A stretch of 64,000 bases of DNA, taken from NCBI RefSeq assembly GCF_001461695.1, contig NZ_AUTC01000077.1, forward strand, positions 87,322 to 151,321, read 5' to 3'. The stretch comes from Sinorhizobium fredii USDA 205. GTDB lineage: Bacteria > Pseudomonadota > Alphaproteobacteria > Rhizobiales > Rhizobiaceae. The notes under the pieces are model-generated. The model worked only from the letters and a program-made list of their open reading frames with translations, searched no databases and was not told the origin of the DNA. A program made the position numbers and the translations under genes. Below are positions 26,047-38,083 of the stretch, one piece after another. Numbering within the stretch: the first letter of the stretch is position 1; every line of letters starts with the position of its first letter.

Positions 26047-26994
26047 TCATGACAGCATTTGCGGCTCGGGCACAAGGGCCAGAACCTGTGCAAGATTGTC
26101 CGCCGACATCTCGACGGCGACGGCGAATGGCGAGTGAAGCGTTATGACTGCCGCGGCGATGCCGTGCCGCAGACACCCGGCGAGACCGGTGCGGTCAAGC
26201 CGGGCAGCGAGAAAGCCCGATGCCAGCGCGTCTCCGGCACCGGTCACGTCGGCAAGCGCGGGCAGGGCGGGCGGCACTGCGAGGCAGCTGCTGTTGCGGT
26301 CGAAGGCAACCGCCGCCTTGCCGCCGCGGGTGACCACGCCGCCGGAAAGCCCCGCAGAACGCAGCAGCGACGGCCATTCTTCGGCGGCAACGGCCTCGGC
26401 GCCGGTCAGCGCACGGGCCTCTGCCTCGTTCATGAAGAGGAAATCGAGCCCGGCCAGGCTTTGGCGGTAGCGGACGACCTTGGCCGGGGAAACGGCGATG
26501 CCCGCAAGGATGCGGTTCGATCCGGCCGATGCGTCGACGAGCGCGGCCAGCGTCTCTTGCGGCAGGTTGGCGTCCATCAGCACGAGATCGCTCGCTGCGA
26601 GGCGTTCGCGCATGGCGCGTTGCTGCAGCCGGCGCGGTGAGAACAACGTGTAGAGATCCATATCGGCAAGGGCGATCACCAGGTTGCCATCGTTTTCGAG
26701 GATCGCCGTATAGCTCGGTGTGTTCCGATCGAGAAAGGTGAACGGGCAATCGATGACGCCCGCGGCGGCCGCTGCGGCTGCGACCATCTCGCCGGCAGCG
26801 TCGCCGCCGCGCGGGCTGATCATCCGCACCCGATGGCCAAGACGCGCGAGGCTTCTCGCGGCATTGAAACCGCCGCCGCCCGCTTCCTCGAACCATGTTC
26901 CCGGATTGCTCGCTCCAGGCACCGTCATGCCGCCGATACGGCCGCGCCGATCGAGATGGGCGCCGCCCAGAACGATGATTTCCCGCTTCGTCAT
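26047..26994 (-). CDS. psuK: PfkB-family sugar kinase, probable pseudouridine kinase
   Basis: The 315-residue product is a ribokinase/PfkB-family kinase: glycine-rich opening IIVLGGAHLDRRGRIGG, the GGGGFNAARSLARLG substrate region, and the C-terminal signature DVTGAGDALASGFLAARL with the catalytic Asp in GAGD. Position directly before psuG on the same strand supports phosphorylation of pseudouridine as its role, because PsuK and PsuG act in series. PfkB enzymes are hard to tell apart by sequence, so the substrate rests on context. Start at ATG 26994. Its promoter region is shared with recA. Confidence 0.85.
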   Translation of the reverse strand: MTKREIIVLGGAHLDRRGRIGGMTVPGASNPGTWFEEAGGGGFNAARSLARLGHRVRMISPRGGDAAGEMVAAAAAAAGVIDCPFTFLDRNTPSYTAILENDGNLVIALADMDLYTLFSPRRLQQRAMRERLAASDLVLMDANLPQETLAALVDASAGSNRILAGIAVSPAKVVRYRQSLAGLDFLFMNEAEARALTGAEAVAAEEWPSLLRSAGLSGGVVTRGGKAAVAFDRNSSCLAVPPALPALADVTGAGDALASGFLAARLDRTGLAGCLRHGIAAAVITLHSPFAVAVEMSADNLAQVLALVPEPQMLS

Positions 26995-27083
26995 CTGAAC
27001 ACCTCTATCGGCGAATCGGCGCAATGGCGAGAAGCCGGACTGAACCGCCGCGCAACATGTGGAAAACGAGTACAATATCCCGT

Positions 27084-27098
27084 GAACAGGAATCGAAC
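27084..27098 (+). promoter_or_regulatory. LexA (SOS) operator of recA
   Basis: GAAC-AGGAATC-GAAC matches the direct-repeat SOS box of alphaproteobacteria (GAAC/GTTC with 7-base spacing). Its second half overlaps the expected -35 region of a promoter whose -10 is a perfect TATAAT at 27116-27121 (17 bases on). LexA bound here would block recA transcription. Confidence 0.88.
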
Positions 27099-27115
27099 AC
27101 TCTGAAGATATCCAT

Positions 27116-27121
27116 TATAAT
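27116..27121 (+). promoter_or_regulatory. Probable -10 element of the recA promoter
   Basis: TATAAT about 105 bases before the recA ATG; the hexamer 17 bases upstream (TCGAAC) is a poor -35, as expected for a LexA-overlapped promoter. A near-match second box, GAAC-AAAACAT-GTAC, lies downstream at 27152-27166. Confidence 0.6.
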
Positions 27122-27225
27122 TCAATTGCTTGAAGTGCCATTGCCAAAGCAGAACAAAACATGTACAAAATCTCCTGCGGCGGCTTCATTGCCTCGATAG
27201 CTCCAATAACCTAAAGGTGGACCCA

Positions 27226-28311
27226 ATGGCACAAAACTCTTTGCGGCTCGTAGAGGACAAATCGGTGGACAAAAGCAAGGCACTTGAAGCGGCTCTTTCC
27301 CAGATCGAACGTTCGTTCGGCAAGGGATCGATCATGAAGCTCGGATCGAAGGACAGCGTCATCGAGATCGAAACCGTCTCGACCGGATCGCTCGGCCTCG
27401 ATATCGCGCTCGGCATCGGCGGCCTGCCAAAGGGGCGCATTGTTGAGATTTACGGGCCGGAAAGCTCGGGCAAGACGACGCTGGCCCTGCAGACCATTGC
27501 CGAGGCGCAAAAGAAAGGCGGAATCTGCGGCTTTGTCGACGCCGAACATGCGCTCGATCCGATTTATGCGCGCAAACTGGGCGTCGACCTCGAAAACCTG
27601 CTGATCTCGCAACCCGATACGGGCGAGCAGGCGCTCGAAATCACCGACACCCTGGTTCGCTCCGGCGCAATCGATGTGCTCGTCGTCGACTCGGTTGCAG
27701 CACTCGTGCCGCGTGCCGAAATCGAAGGTGAGATGGGCGACAGCCTGCCGGGCATGCAAGCCCGCCTGATGAGTCAGGCGCTGCGCAAGCTGACGGCATC
27801 GATCTCCAAGTCCAATTGCATGGTGATCTTCATCAACCAGATCCGCATGAAGATCGGCGTGATGTTTGGCTCGCCGGAAACGACGACGGGCGGCAACGCG
27901 CTGAAATTCTACGCCTCGGTTCGCCTCGACATCCGCCGCATCGGCTCGGTCAAGGAGCGCGAAGAAGTCGTCGGCAACCAGACGCGCGTCAAGGTCGTCA
28001 AGAACAAGATGGCGCCGCCCTTCAAGCAGGTCGAATTCGACATCATGTATGGCGAGGGCGTTTCCAAGACCGGTGAACTGATCGACCTCGGCGTCAAGGC
28101 CGGCATCGTCGAGAAATCCGGCGCCTGGTTCTCCTACAACAGCCAGCGCCTCGGCCAGGGCCGGGAGAACGCGAAACTTTTCCTGCGTGACAATCCCGAT
28201 CTTCTGCGCGAGATCGAGATGGCCTTGCGGCAGAATGCTGGCTTGATCGCCGACAAGTTCCTGGAAAACGGTGGACCGGAGAGCGAAGGCGACGAAGCGG
28301 CCGACATGTAG
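27226..28311 (+). CDS. recA: Recombinase RecA
   Basis: RecA forms the nucleoprotein filament for homologous recombination and triggers LexA self-cleavage. The 361-residue product contains Walker [10 protein letters not shown], Walker B region LVVDSVAAL, the L1/L2 DNA-binding loops around [11 protein letters not shown] and [20 protein letters not shown], and the acidic C-terminus ([10 protein letters not shown]). ATG 27226 follows AAAGGTGG; the open frame starts further upstream but only this start gives a normal N-terminus ([12 protein letters not shown]). It is monocistronic: an SOS operator lies upstream and a good terminator downstream. Confidence 0.98.
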   Translation: MAQNSLRLVEDKSVDKSKALEAALSQIERSFGKGSIMKLGSKDSVIEIETVSTGSLGLDIALGIGGLPKGRIVEIYGPESSGKTTLALQTIAEAQKKGGICGFVDAEHALDPIYARKLGVDLENLLISQPDTGEQALEITDTLVRSGAIDVLVVDSVAALVPRAEIEGEMGDSLPGMQARLMSQALRKLTASISKSNCMVIFINQIRMKIGVMFGSPETTTGGNALKFYASVRLDIRRIGSVKEREEVVGNQTRVKVVKNKMAPPFKQVEFDIMYGEGVSKTGELIDLGVKAGIVEKSGAWFSYNSQRLGQGRENAKLFLRDNPDLLREIEMALRQNAGLIADKFLENGGPESEGDEAADM

Positions 28312-28355
28312 CAGTGGCTGGCTCTTAGGAGCGGCTTGAGTTTGGATGCGGCATC

Positions 28356-28386
28356 AACCGGCCATCGCTCTGATCGGCCGGTTTTT
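28356..28386 (+). terminator. Intrinsic terminator of recA
   Basis: AACCGGCC and GGCCGGTT pair around an 11-base loop and run into TTTTT, 45 bases after the recA stop. Confidence 0.88.
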
Positions 28387-28552
28387 GCTGCCGTCTGGAC
28401 AGCATGATATGCGGACGATAAAAGCCTGTGGTTCCGGTGGCGGCGTCATCGGGGCGGCGGCTATGCGTGATAGGCGCGGGGTTGAAGAATAGCGGCGCAA
28501 AGCGCGAAAAATGCGTGGGTTGCAGCCGGCATGTGCACAGATAGGACGCAAG

Positions 28553-31216
<2,664 letters not shown>

Positions 31217-31234
31217 AGAGCATTAAAGACAGAG

Positions 31235-31260
31235 GAAAGGGCGCTGCGGCGCCCTTTTTC
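31235..31260 (+). terminator. Intrinsic terminator of alaS
   Basis: AAAGGGCGC-TGCG-GCGCCCTTT followed by TTC, 20 bases after the alaS stop. It abuts the stop codon of the convergent SulP gene (31259-31261); the A-rich left arm may let it work on both strands. Confidence 0.88.
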
Positions 31261-32914
31261 ATGCGCTCTTTTCGCTGCGGATGGTTTCGAGAGCCGCTTG
31301 GACCGAAGCGCGCATCAAGACGCGCGGCGGACGAACGTGGTGCTGATAGAGGGCACGGCGAACCTGCGTATTGGCGCCGACGATGATGAAGCGCACGCCG
31401 ATCCTCTCCGCCTTGCGCAGCGTACCTTCGATGACGTTGGCGGCGGTCGAATCCATGAAGGGGACTTCGGAGCAGTCGAGAATGAAGTTACGGCGCTGGT
31501 CGGCGATCCGGTCGAGCACTGTGGCAACGGTGGCCGCCGAGCCGAAGAAGAAGATGCCCGAGATCCGATAGATCACCGTATCCGGATCATCGCTAATGAC
31601 CGGATGCTCTTCGCCATTCGTCGACTGCAGCATCGCCAGCGGCTTCGTTTCACCGACCGAGATGCTTTTTGCCATTCGATTGATGAACAGGACGGCGCCC
31701 AGCGCGACGCCGACTACAATCCCTTCCGTCAGGTCGCGGAAGACGACGATGAAAAAGGTGGCGAGCAGCACGACGGCATCACCGTAGGAAGATCGCAAAA
31801 GCGCCATGAAGGCGGGCTTCTCGATCATGTTCCAGGCGACGACGGCGAGCACGCCGGCAAGCGAGGCGAGCGGGATATAGCTGGCGAGCGGTGCTGCGAG
31901 CAGCATGAAGAGAAGAAGAAAGGCGGAATGCAGCATGCCCGAGATGGGGCTTGTCCCTCCGGCACGCACATTCGTCGCCGTTCGGGCAATGGTGCCGGTG
32001 ACGCAAATGCCGCCGAAGAGCGCCGAACACAGATTGGCGATCCCCTGGCCGATCAACTCCATGCTGGATCGATGTCTGCGGCCCGTCATGCCGTCGGCGA
32101 CCACGGCCGAAAGCAGGGATTCGATCGCGCCGAGAAGGGCGAAGGAGACCGCATCCGGGAAGACAGCGACGGCTTTCTCGAAGGAGAGCGGCGGCAAGGC
32201 CGGAAGCGGCAGTCCGCGCGGAATACCGCCGAAGCGCGTGCCGATCGTTTCCGTCGGCAGGTGCAGGATGGCGACGATGACCGATGCACCGGTGACGGCG
32301 ATCAGCATGCCGGGCCAATGCGGCCTCAGCCGGCGCAGCGCGAGAATGATGGTGATGGTCAGGGCAGCCGTCAGTACTGCCGCCCAACTGGCCGTACCTG
32401 CCGACTGGCCGAGTGCCATGATCTTTTCAACGATCGGCCCCGGTTCGCTGCCCGGAAGCGTCAGGCCGAAAAGGTCGCGCAACTGGCTGGCAAAGATGAT
32501 CACGGCAATGCCCGCCGTGAAGCCGACCGTGACGGGGTAGGGGATGAACTTGATGTATTGTCCGAGGCGCAAGTAGCCGGCCGCAACGAGCATGACGCCG
32601 GCCATGGCAGTCGCGAGCAACAGGCCGTCGATGCCGTGCCGGGCGGCGGTCGCGGCGAGGAGAACGATGAAGGCACCCGCCGGACCGCCGATCTGGACGC
32701 GGCTGCCGCCGAGGAGCGAAACGAGGAAGCCGCCGACAATCGCGGTATAGAGGCCGCGATCGGGCGTGACGCCGGAGGCGATTGCGATTGCCATGGAGAG
32801 CGGCAAGGCAACGATGGCGACGGTCAGGCCTGCCAAAGCGTCGGCTTTCAGCCGGGCAAGGCCATATCCTTCGGCCAGGACGCTGACGGTTTTCGGAACG
32901 AGGGAATCGGGCAT
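31259..32914 (-). CDS. SulP-family anion transporter with STAS domain
   Basis: The 551-residue protein has the SulP (SLC26-like) architecture: about ten to twelve membrane helices, with the signature region ALPLSMAIAIASGVTPDRGLYTAIVGGFLVSLLGGS and the GPAGAFIVLLAA segment, then a cytoplasmic STAS domain (about 425-545) with FILDCSEVPFMDSTAANV. SulP proteins move sulfate, bicarbonate or dicarboxylates; the sequence alone does not decide. No carbonic anhydrase or sulfate-assimilation gene is adjacent. Divergent from the AraC/GyrI regulator, 170 bases away. Confidence 0.92.
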   Translation of the reverse strand: MPDSLVPKTVSVLAEGYGLARLKADALAGLTVAIVALPLSMAIAIASGVTPDRGLYTAIVGGFLVSLLGGSRVQIGGPAGAFIVLLAATAARHGIDGLLLATAMAGVMLVAAGYLRLGQYIKFIPYPVTVGFTAGIAVIIFASQLRDLFGLTLPGSEPGPIVEKIMALGQSAGTASWAAVLTAALTITIILALRRLRPHWPGMLIAVTGASVIVAILHLPTETIGTRFGGIPRGLPLPALPPLSFEKAVAVFPDAVSFALLGAIESLLSAVVADGMTGRRHRSSMELIGQGIANLCSALFGGICVTGTIARTATNVRAGGTSPISGMLHSAFLLLFMLLAAPLASYIPLASLAGVLAVVAWNMIEKPAFMALLRSSYGDAVVLLATFFIVVFRDLTEGIVVGVALGAVLFINRMAKSISVGETKPLAMLQSTNGEEHPVISDDPDTVIYRISGIFFFGSAATVATVLDRIADQRRNFILDCSEVPFMDSTAANVIEGTLRKAERIGVRFIIVGANTQVRRALYQHHVRPPRVLMRASVQAALETIRSEKSA

Positions 32915-33084
32915 CGGCGAGACTTTCCAGATCCGCCACGTTGGCGGGATCGTACGTGCCGGGCATTCTCAGCCTATCTGAGTCGCCATGCCGTACAAGC
33001 GGGTGGTCGGCCCTTCAGGTCAGCAGGATTTGTCAAATCGATACGTGGTTTGAACGTGTTCGAACGAAGTGCGAAAGGTTCGAT

Positions 33085-33933
33085 ATGACGGGCGGTGCGT
33101 GGGCGACATATGAGAGGCGGCTTCATCGCGTCTCGGCCTATATCTATGGACATCTCGACGAAGAGCTGGATCTCGATCGGTTGTCGGAGATCGCTTGCCT
33201 GTCGCCGCACCACTGGCATCGCATTTACCGGGCGGTGCACGGCGAGACCCTGGCGGCGACGGTCAAGAGATTGCGGCTGCAGCGGGCGGCGGCAGAACTC
33301 GTCCAGACCGACCTCGCAGTGGAAGTGATCGCGCGACGCTCGGGCTACCCGAATGTTCAATCCTTCAACCGCACCTTCAAGGCCGTCTATGGCCTTCCGC
33401 CGGCGCGCTACAGGAAGGAGGGGAGCCACAAAGCCTTTGAAACCCCTTGGATGGAAGGAAATGCTGTCATGTACGACGTTACGCTGAGGACGATAGATCC
33501 GCTGACTTTGCTGGGCGTTGCCCATTCCGGCTCTTACATGGCCATCGGTCAGGCCTTCGAGACACTCTACGGCACACTCTTCGCGCGCGGCCTGTTCCGT
33601 CCGGATATGGAAATGATCGGCATTTACCTGGATGATCCGGAACTGGTGGATACGGACAAGCTCCGATCCTTCGCCTGCGTGACGACAAAGGAAGACGGGT
33701 TGGCTGAGGCGCCGCTGACGCCACAGTCGATCGATGGGGGGCAATACGCCGTGCTGCGACACAAGGGACCCTATGCCGACATGCCGAAGGCCTATCAATG
33801 GTTCTATGGGACCTGGCTGTCGAACTCGGGCCGAGAAATCCGTGACAGCGTCATGTTCGAGAAATACCTCAACAATCCGCGTGAGGTGGCGCCGATCGAG
33901 CTGCTTACGGAAATCTATCTTCCGTTGAAATGA
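33085..33933 (+). CDS. AraC-family regulator with GyrI-like ligand domain
   Basis: The 282-residue product has an N-terminal AraC DNA-binding domain (two helix-turn-helix units: LDLDRLSEIACLSPHHWHRIYR and LAVEVIARRSGYPNVQSFNRTF, residues about 15-110) followed by a GyrI-like/BacM effector-binding domain (about 125-280; GVAHSGSYMAIGQAFETLYG, VLRHKGPYADMPKAYQWFY). This is the Rob/SoxS-like arrangement of drug- or stress-sensing activators. ATG 33085 is preceded by GAAAGG. It is divergent from the SulP gene, which is a possible but untested target. Confidence 0.9.
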   Translation: MTGGAWATYERRLHRVSAYIYGHLDEELDLDRLSEIACLSPHHWHRIYRAVHGETLAATVKRLRLQRAAAELVQTDLAVEVIARRSGYPNVQSFNRTFKAVYGLPPARYRKEGSHKAFETPWMEGNAVMYDVTLRTIDPLTLLGVAHSGSYMAIGQAFETLYGTLFARGLFRPDMEMIGIYLDDPELVDTDKLRSFACVTTKEDGLAEAPLTPQSIDGGQYAVLRHKGPYADMPKAYQWFYGTWLSNSGREIRDSVMFEKYLNNPREVAPIELLTEIYLPLK

Positions 33934-33970
33934 CATTGTCAGGTGGCGGCCGCTTGGCGTTCGGCCGGAA

Positions 33971-34729
33971 CTACCGCACGACACCCAAGTGGCGCAGACC
34001 CTCGATCACCCCGTCGGCGTGGGAGGCGCGGGCAAGATAGTGTCGGCGATCCTGGGCAACGGCCCGGCAAAGTTCGGCAAGTGCGTTGGCAACGATGACG
34101 CCACGGACAAGCGGCATCTCGAACATCTCCAGGTCGTTTCCGGTGTCGCCGGCGACGACCACTTCGTCGAGATCGACTGCAAGCTCCCGGCAAATCCAGG
34201 CAAGCGCGCTGCCCTTGCCGCCGGTGCGCGGCAATATATCGATATCACGACTGCTGGAATAGATCAGCTTCACGTCCAACCCGGTGCTCCTCAATCGTGC
34301 CGCGATGTCGTGGATGCGTTCCTGCTCGGCATCATGTAGGTGCCAACTCGCCTTGTGCGGATTCTGGTCCGCGGCCACCTGAAGTATTGCACCCTCGATC
34401 GAGCCGAAGATCGCGGCGATGGCAGACGAGTCGAGGGCTGGACCGAGCTCCTTGATGAAGGCCTCCATGCGCGTGCGCATCCGCCCTTCGGTAATCATCG
34501 TGCCGACGCCACCGATCACGTAGTCCGGCGCGGGCAATAGATTTGCGTCGACCAATGACAGGATATCTTCGGACGAACGGCCGCTGTTGTAGATCAGAAG
34601 GGGGCGCTCGCCCTCGGCAAGCGCTTCCCAGGTCGACCGAAAGCGTGCGGCAGCTGCGTCGTCGCCAAGCAGCGTGCCGTCGATATCAGAAGCGACGAGT
34701 CTTACCGGTCTAGATCGCGATCGCTCCAT
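33971..34729 (-). CDS. HAD-family phosphatase resembling sucrose-phosphate phosphatase
   Basis: The 252-residue product is a HAD-IIB phosphatase: motif I LVASDIDGTLL (nucleophile DxDGT), motif II IYNSGRSSED, motif III lysine in TGGKGSAL, and motif IV VVAGDTGNDLEMFEM. The overall layout, including SSRDIDILPRTGGKGSALAWI, is closest to sucrose-6-phosphate and mannosyl-3-phosphoglycerate phosphatases. No sugar-phosphate synthase lies next to it. The start is uncertain: ATG 34729 gives MERSRSRPVR, while ATG 34759 adds ten residues; neither has a convincing ribosome binding site. Confidence 0.78.
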   Translation of the reverse strand: MERSRSRPVRLVASDIDGTLLGDDAAAARFRSTWEALAEGERPLLIYNSGRSSEDILSLVDANLLPAPDYVIGGVGTMITEGRMRTRMEAFIKELGPALDSSAIAAIFGSIEGAILQVAADQNPHKASWHLHDAEQERIHDIAARLRSTGLDVKLIYSSSRDIDILPRTGGKGSALAWICRELAVDLDEVVVAGDTGNDLEMFEMPLVRGVIVANALAELCRAVAQDRRHYLARASHADGVIEGLRHLGVVR

Positions 34730-34841
34730 CTCCGTTGTCCGTAAGATTGGACCATCCATAGGAAAGGATCGAGTTCCGTGTCCTCTGCCGGCCTCTCCCG
34801 CGCTCCAATTATCGCGCGAGCCGTCTATTCTGGTCAAAAGC

Positions 34842-34867
34842 AAAAACCCGGCGCGAGGCCGGGTTTC
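34842..34867 (-). terminator. Intrinsic terminator of icd
   Basis: On the minus strand AAACCCGGC-CTCG-CGCCGGGTTTTTG (approximately) forms a 9-bp stem running into a T tract, about 27 bases past the icd stop. Confidence 0.88.
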
Positions 34868-34893
34868 TCATTCGTGGCTTTGGATTGGGCCGC

Positions 34894-36108
34894 TCAGGCG
34901 GCCATGGCCTTCTTGAGGTTCTCGTCGATCTTGTCGAGGAAGCCGGTGGTCGAGAGCCAGGGCTGGTCGGGGCCGATCAGCAGCGCTAGGTCCTTGGTCA
35001 TGAAGCCGGCTTCGACCGTTTCGACGCAGACGCGCTCGAGCGTCTCGGAGAACTTCGCCAGTTCGGCATTGCCGTCGAGCTTGGCGCGGTGCGCAAGGCC
35101 GCGGGTCCAGGCGAAGATCGAGGCGATCGAGTTGGTCGAGGTTTCCTCGCCCTTCTGGTGCTGGCGGTAGTGGCGCGTAACCGTGCCGTGCGCGGCTTCC
35201 GCTTCGACCGTCTTGCCGTCCGGCGTCATCAGCACGGAGGTCATCAGGCCGAGCGAGCCGAAGCCCTGGGCAACGATGTCCGACTGTACGTCGCCGTCGT
35301 AGTTCTTGCACGCCCAGACATAGCCGCCGGACCACTTCAGCGCGGAGGCGACCATGTCGTCGATCAGGCGGTGCTCGTACCAGATCTTAGCCGCCTTGAA
35401 CTGCTCGGCGAATTCTTCCTCGAACACCTTCTGGAAGATGTCCTTGAAGCGGCCGTCATAGGCCTTCAGGATCGTGTTCTTGGTCGACAGATAGACCGGT
35501 ACCTTGCGCTGCAGGCCGTAGTTGAAGGAGGCGCGGGCGAATTCGGTGATCGACTCGTCGAGGTTGTACATGGCCATTGCGACGCCGGCGCCCGGTGCGT
35601 CGTAGACGTCGTGCTCGATCGTCTGGCCGTCGTCGCCGACGAACTTGATCGAGAGCTTGCCCTTGCCCGGGAACTTGAAGTCGGTGGCGCGGTACTGGTC
35701 GCCGAAGGCGTGACGGCCGACGATGATCGGCTTGGTCCAGCCGGGAACGAGGCGCGGCACGTTCTTGCAGATGATCGGCTCGCGGAAGATGACGCCGCCC
35801 AGGATGTTGCGGATCGTGCCGTTCGGCGACTTCCACATCTTCTTCAGGCTGAATTCCTCGACGCGCGCCTCGTCCGGCGTGATCGTCGCGCACTTGACGC
35901 CGACACCGTGCTTCTTGATGGCGTTTGCGGCATCGATCGTCACCTGGTCTTCGGTCGCATCGCGGTTCTCGACGCTGAGATCGTAGTATTCGAGATCAAG
36001 GTCGAGGTAGGGATGGATCAGCTTGTCCTTGATGAACTGCCAGATGATGCGGGTCATCTCATCGCCGTCGAGTTCGACGACCGGATTGGCGACCTTGATC
36101 TTTGCCAT
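34894..36108 (-). CDS. icd: NADP-dependent isocitrate dehydrogenase
   Basis: Icd converts isocitrate to 2-oxoglutarate in the citric acid cycle. The 404-residue product is the eukaryote-like type found in Rhizobiaceae ([65 protein letters not shown]), not the E. coli type. Start at ATG 36108; the open frame runs further upstream but only this start gives the family N-terminus. It is monocistronic with its own terminator. Confidence 0.97.
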   Translation of the reverse strand: MAKIKVANPVVELDGDEMTRIIWQFIKDKLIHPYLDLDLEYYDLSVENRDATEDQVTIDAANAIKKHGVGVKCATITPDEARVEEFSLKKMWKSPNGTIRNILGGVIFREPIICKNVPRLVPGWTKPIIVGRHAFGDQYRATDFKFPGKGKLSIKFVGDDGQTIEHDVYDAPGAGVAMAMYNLDESITEFARASFNYGLQRKVPVYLSTKNTILKAYDGRFKDIFQKVFEEEFAEQFKAAKIWYEHRLIDDMVASALKWSGGYVWACKNYDGDVQSDIVAQGFGSLGLMTSVLMTPDGKTVEAEAAHGTVTRHYRQHQKGEETSTNSIASIFAWTRGLAHRAKLDGNAELAKFSETLERVCVETVEAGFMTKDLALLIGPDQPWLSTTGFLDKIDENLKKAMAA

Positions 36109-36314
36109 GAATATGCCTCGTAGCTTGCGGAACACCGCGTGCGGCATTCCGACGGTGGGAAAATCCAGAGCCCTATAGCACTGTGAACCCATAAGGCAAA
36201 GCATGCTTGGCCGAAACTTTGGGTCAAGCAGAACGCTTGCCGACTTCAGCGTCCCGGCTTTATCTTCCAAGGCTTTTGTGCGAGGGAATCGGCGAATAGA
36301 GGCAGAGTATTATA

Positions 36315-37142
36315 ATGGCAGGTACCAACAGCGAGCGCGAACTCTTGACCGAAGGTCCGGCGATCATTCTGGCCTATCCGCAGCTCGGCGAAAACATCGG
36401 CATGGTGGCCAGGGCGATGGCAAATTTCGGTTTGGCGGAGCTGCGTCTCGTCAATCCGCGCGACGGCTGGCCGAGTGAAAAGGCGCGTTCGGCCGCGAGC
36501 CGCGCCGATCACGTAATCGATGGCGCCAAGCTCTATCATTCGCTCGAGGAGGCGATTGCGGACCTCAACTTCGTCTACGCCACCACGGCCCGCGACCGTG
36601 ACGGATACAAGCCGGTGCGTTCGCCGATCGTCGCCGCTCGTACGCTGCGGCAGCGCTTCAAGGTCGGAGAGTCGATAGGCATCATTTTCGGCCGCGAGCG
36701 TACGGGATTGACGAATGAAGAAGTGGCGTTGGCGGACGAGATCGTCACGTTCCCGGTCAATCCCGCTTTCGCTTCGCTCAATCTCGCCCAGGCCGTGCTG
36801 CTGATGTCCTATGAGTGGATGAAGACAGGCATGGAGTCCGAGGATGAAACTTCGTTCCAGGCGATCGAACAGCGGCCGGCCACGAAGGAACATCTCCAGG
36901 GGCTGTTCGACCATCTCGAAGAGGCGCTCGATGCGCGCAATTATTTTCGCTCCGCCGACAAAAGGCCGAAATTGGTGGAAAATCTTCGCGCTGTTCTGAC
37001 CAGGCCATCCTTCAGCGAATCCGAAATCCAGGTGCTGCGCGGCGTCATCTCATCCCTCGACCGGTTCACCCGCGAAAATCCGCGGGGCTCGGGCGCGCCG
37101 GCCGGCAGCAGGAAAGTGCAAGGCGGCAGTGACGACGACTGA
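36315..37142 (+). CDS. TrmJ-like SPOUT tRNA/rRNA methyltransferase
   Basis: The 275-residue product is a SpoU/SPOUT-family RNA 2'-O-methyltransferase: [21 protein letters not shown] (motif 1, with the N-x-G around GENIG), [17 protein letters not shown] (motif 2) and [17 protein letters not shown] (motif 3), which together form the trefoil-knot SAM site. The order and the C-terminal extension ([21 protein letters not shown]) match TrmJ, which methylates position 32 of the tRNA anticodon loop. The end overlaps murI by 14 bases. Confidence 0.9.
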   Translation: MAGTNSERELLTEGPAIILAYPQLGENIGMVARAMANFGLAELRLVNPRDGWPSEKARSAASRADHVIDGAKLYHSLEEAIADLNFVYATTARDRDGYKPVRSPIVAARTLRQRFKVGESIGIIFGRERTGLTNEEVALADEIVTFPVNPAFASLNLAQAVLLMSYEWMKTGMESEDETSFQAIEQRPATKEHLQGLFDHLEEALDARNYFRSADKRPKLVENLRAVLTRPSFSESEIQVLRGVISSLDRFTRENPRGSGAPAGSRKVQGGSDDD

Positions 37143-37932
37143 CCTCAAGCCCATTCTCGTCTTCGACAGCGGCATCGGCGGACTGACGGTGCTGCGCGAG
37201 GCGCGCGTGCTGATGCCGGAGCGGCATTTCCTCTATGTCGCCGACGATGCGGGCTTTCCCTATGGCGGCTGGGAAGAGGGCGCCCTGAAGGAGCGGGTGA
37301 TCGCGCTCTTCGGCGACTTGCTCAGAGAGCATGACCCGGAAATCTGCATCATCGCCTGCAACACCGCCTTCACGCTTGTCGGCGCGGATCTGCGTGCCGC
37401 CTATCCGCAGATGACCTTCGTCGGCACGGTACCGGCGATCAAGCCGGCGGCCGAGCGGACGCGTTCAGGGCTGGTAACCGTTCTGGCGACGCCCGGCACG
37501 GTGAAGCGCGCCTATACCCGCGATCTCATCCAGTCCTTCGCCTCCCAATGCCATGTCCGGCTCGTCGGTTCGGAAAATCTGGCGCGCATGGCGGAAGCCT
37601 ACATTCGCGGTGAGAAGCTGGACGACGAGGCGGTGCTGGCGGAGATCGCCCCGTGCTTCGTCGAGATGGATGGCAGGAAGACCGACATCGTCGTGCTCGC
37701 CTGCACGCATTATCCGTTCATGGCGAACGTCTTCCGGCGGCTGGCGCCGTGGCCGGTCGACTGGCTGGATCCGGCCGAGGCGATCGCGCGCCGGGCGCGC
37801 TCGCTCGTGCCGCTGCCGAACGGTTTCAAGCCGTTGAACGGCGAGGACCCGGCGATTCTCACGTCCGGCAAGCCCGATTTCGCCACACGACGGCTGATGC
37901 AGGGCTTTGGCCTCGCAGTTCGTTCCGCATAG
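37129..37932 (+). CDS. murI: Glutamate racemase
   Basis: MurI makes D-glutamate for peptidoglycan. The 267-residue product has [14 protein letters not shown] at the N-terminus and the two catalytic cysteines in ACNTAF and LACTHYPFM. The gene starts at GTG 37129 inside the end of the methyltransferase gene, so the two are translationally coupled. Length matches the family. Confidence 0.95.
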   Translation: MTTTDLKPILVFDSGIGGLTVLREARVLMPERHFLYVADDAGFPYGGWEEGALKERVIALFGDLLREHDPEICIIACNTAFTLVGADLRAAYPQMTFVGTVPAIKPAAERTRSGLVTVLATPGTVKRAYTRDLIQSFASQCHVRLVGSENLARMAEAYIRGEKLDDEAVLAEIAPCFVEMDGRKTDIVVLACTHYPFMANVFRRLAPWPVDWLDPAEAIARRARSLVPLPNGFKPLNGEDPAILTSGKPDFATRRLMQGFGLAVRSA

Positions 37933-38083
37933 TCGTCGAAGCTGTTTTGCCGCCTCAGGGCGTCCAGCGTATTCCTGTGAGTTATCGGAATAGCAGTCCT
38001 GACGGCGGGCAAAACCGTGCTAGGTGTCGCCTGTTTGGCGCTCCCCGGCGGATCGCGAATCAATCCGTGACGAAGAGGTGGGA

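Noticed and set aside
31298..33088. 596-residue plus-strand open frame opposite the SulP gene
   Set aside because: Highly charged, low-complexity antisense shadow; the SulP/STAS protein on minus has clear motifs.
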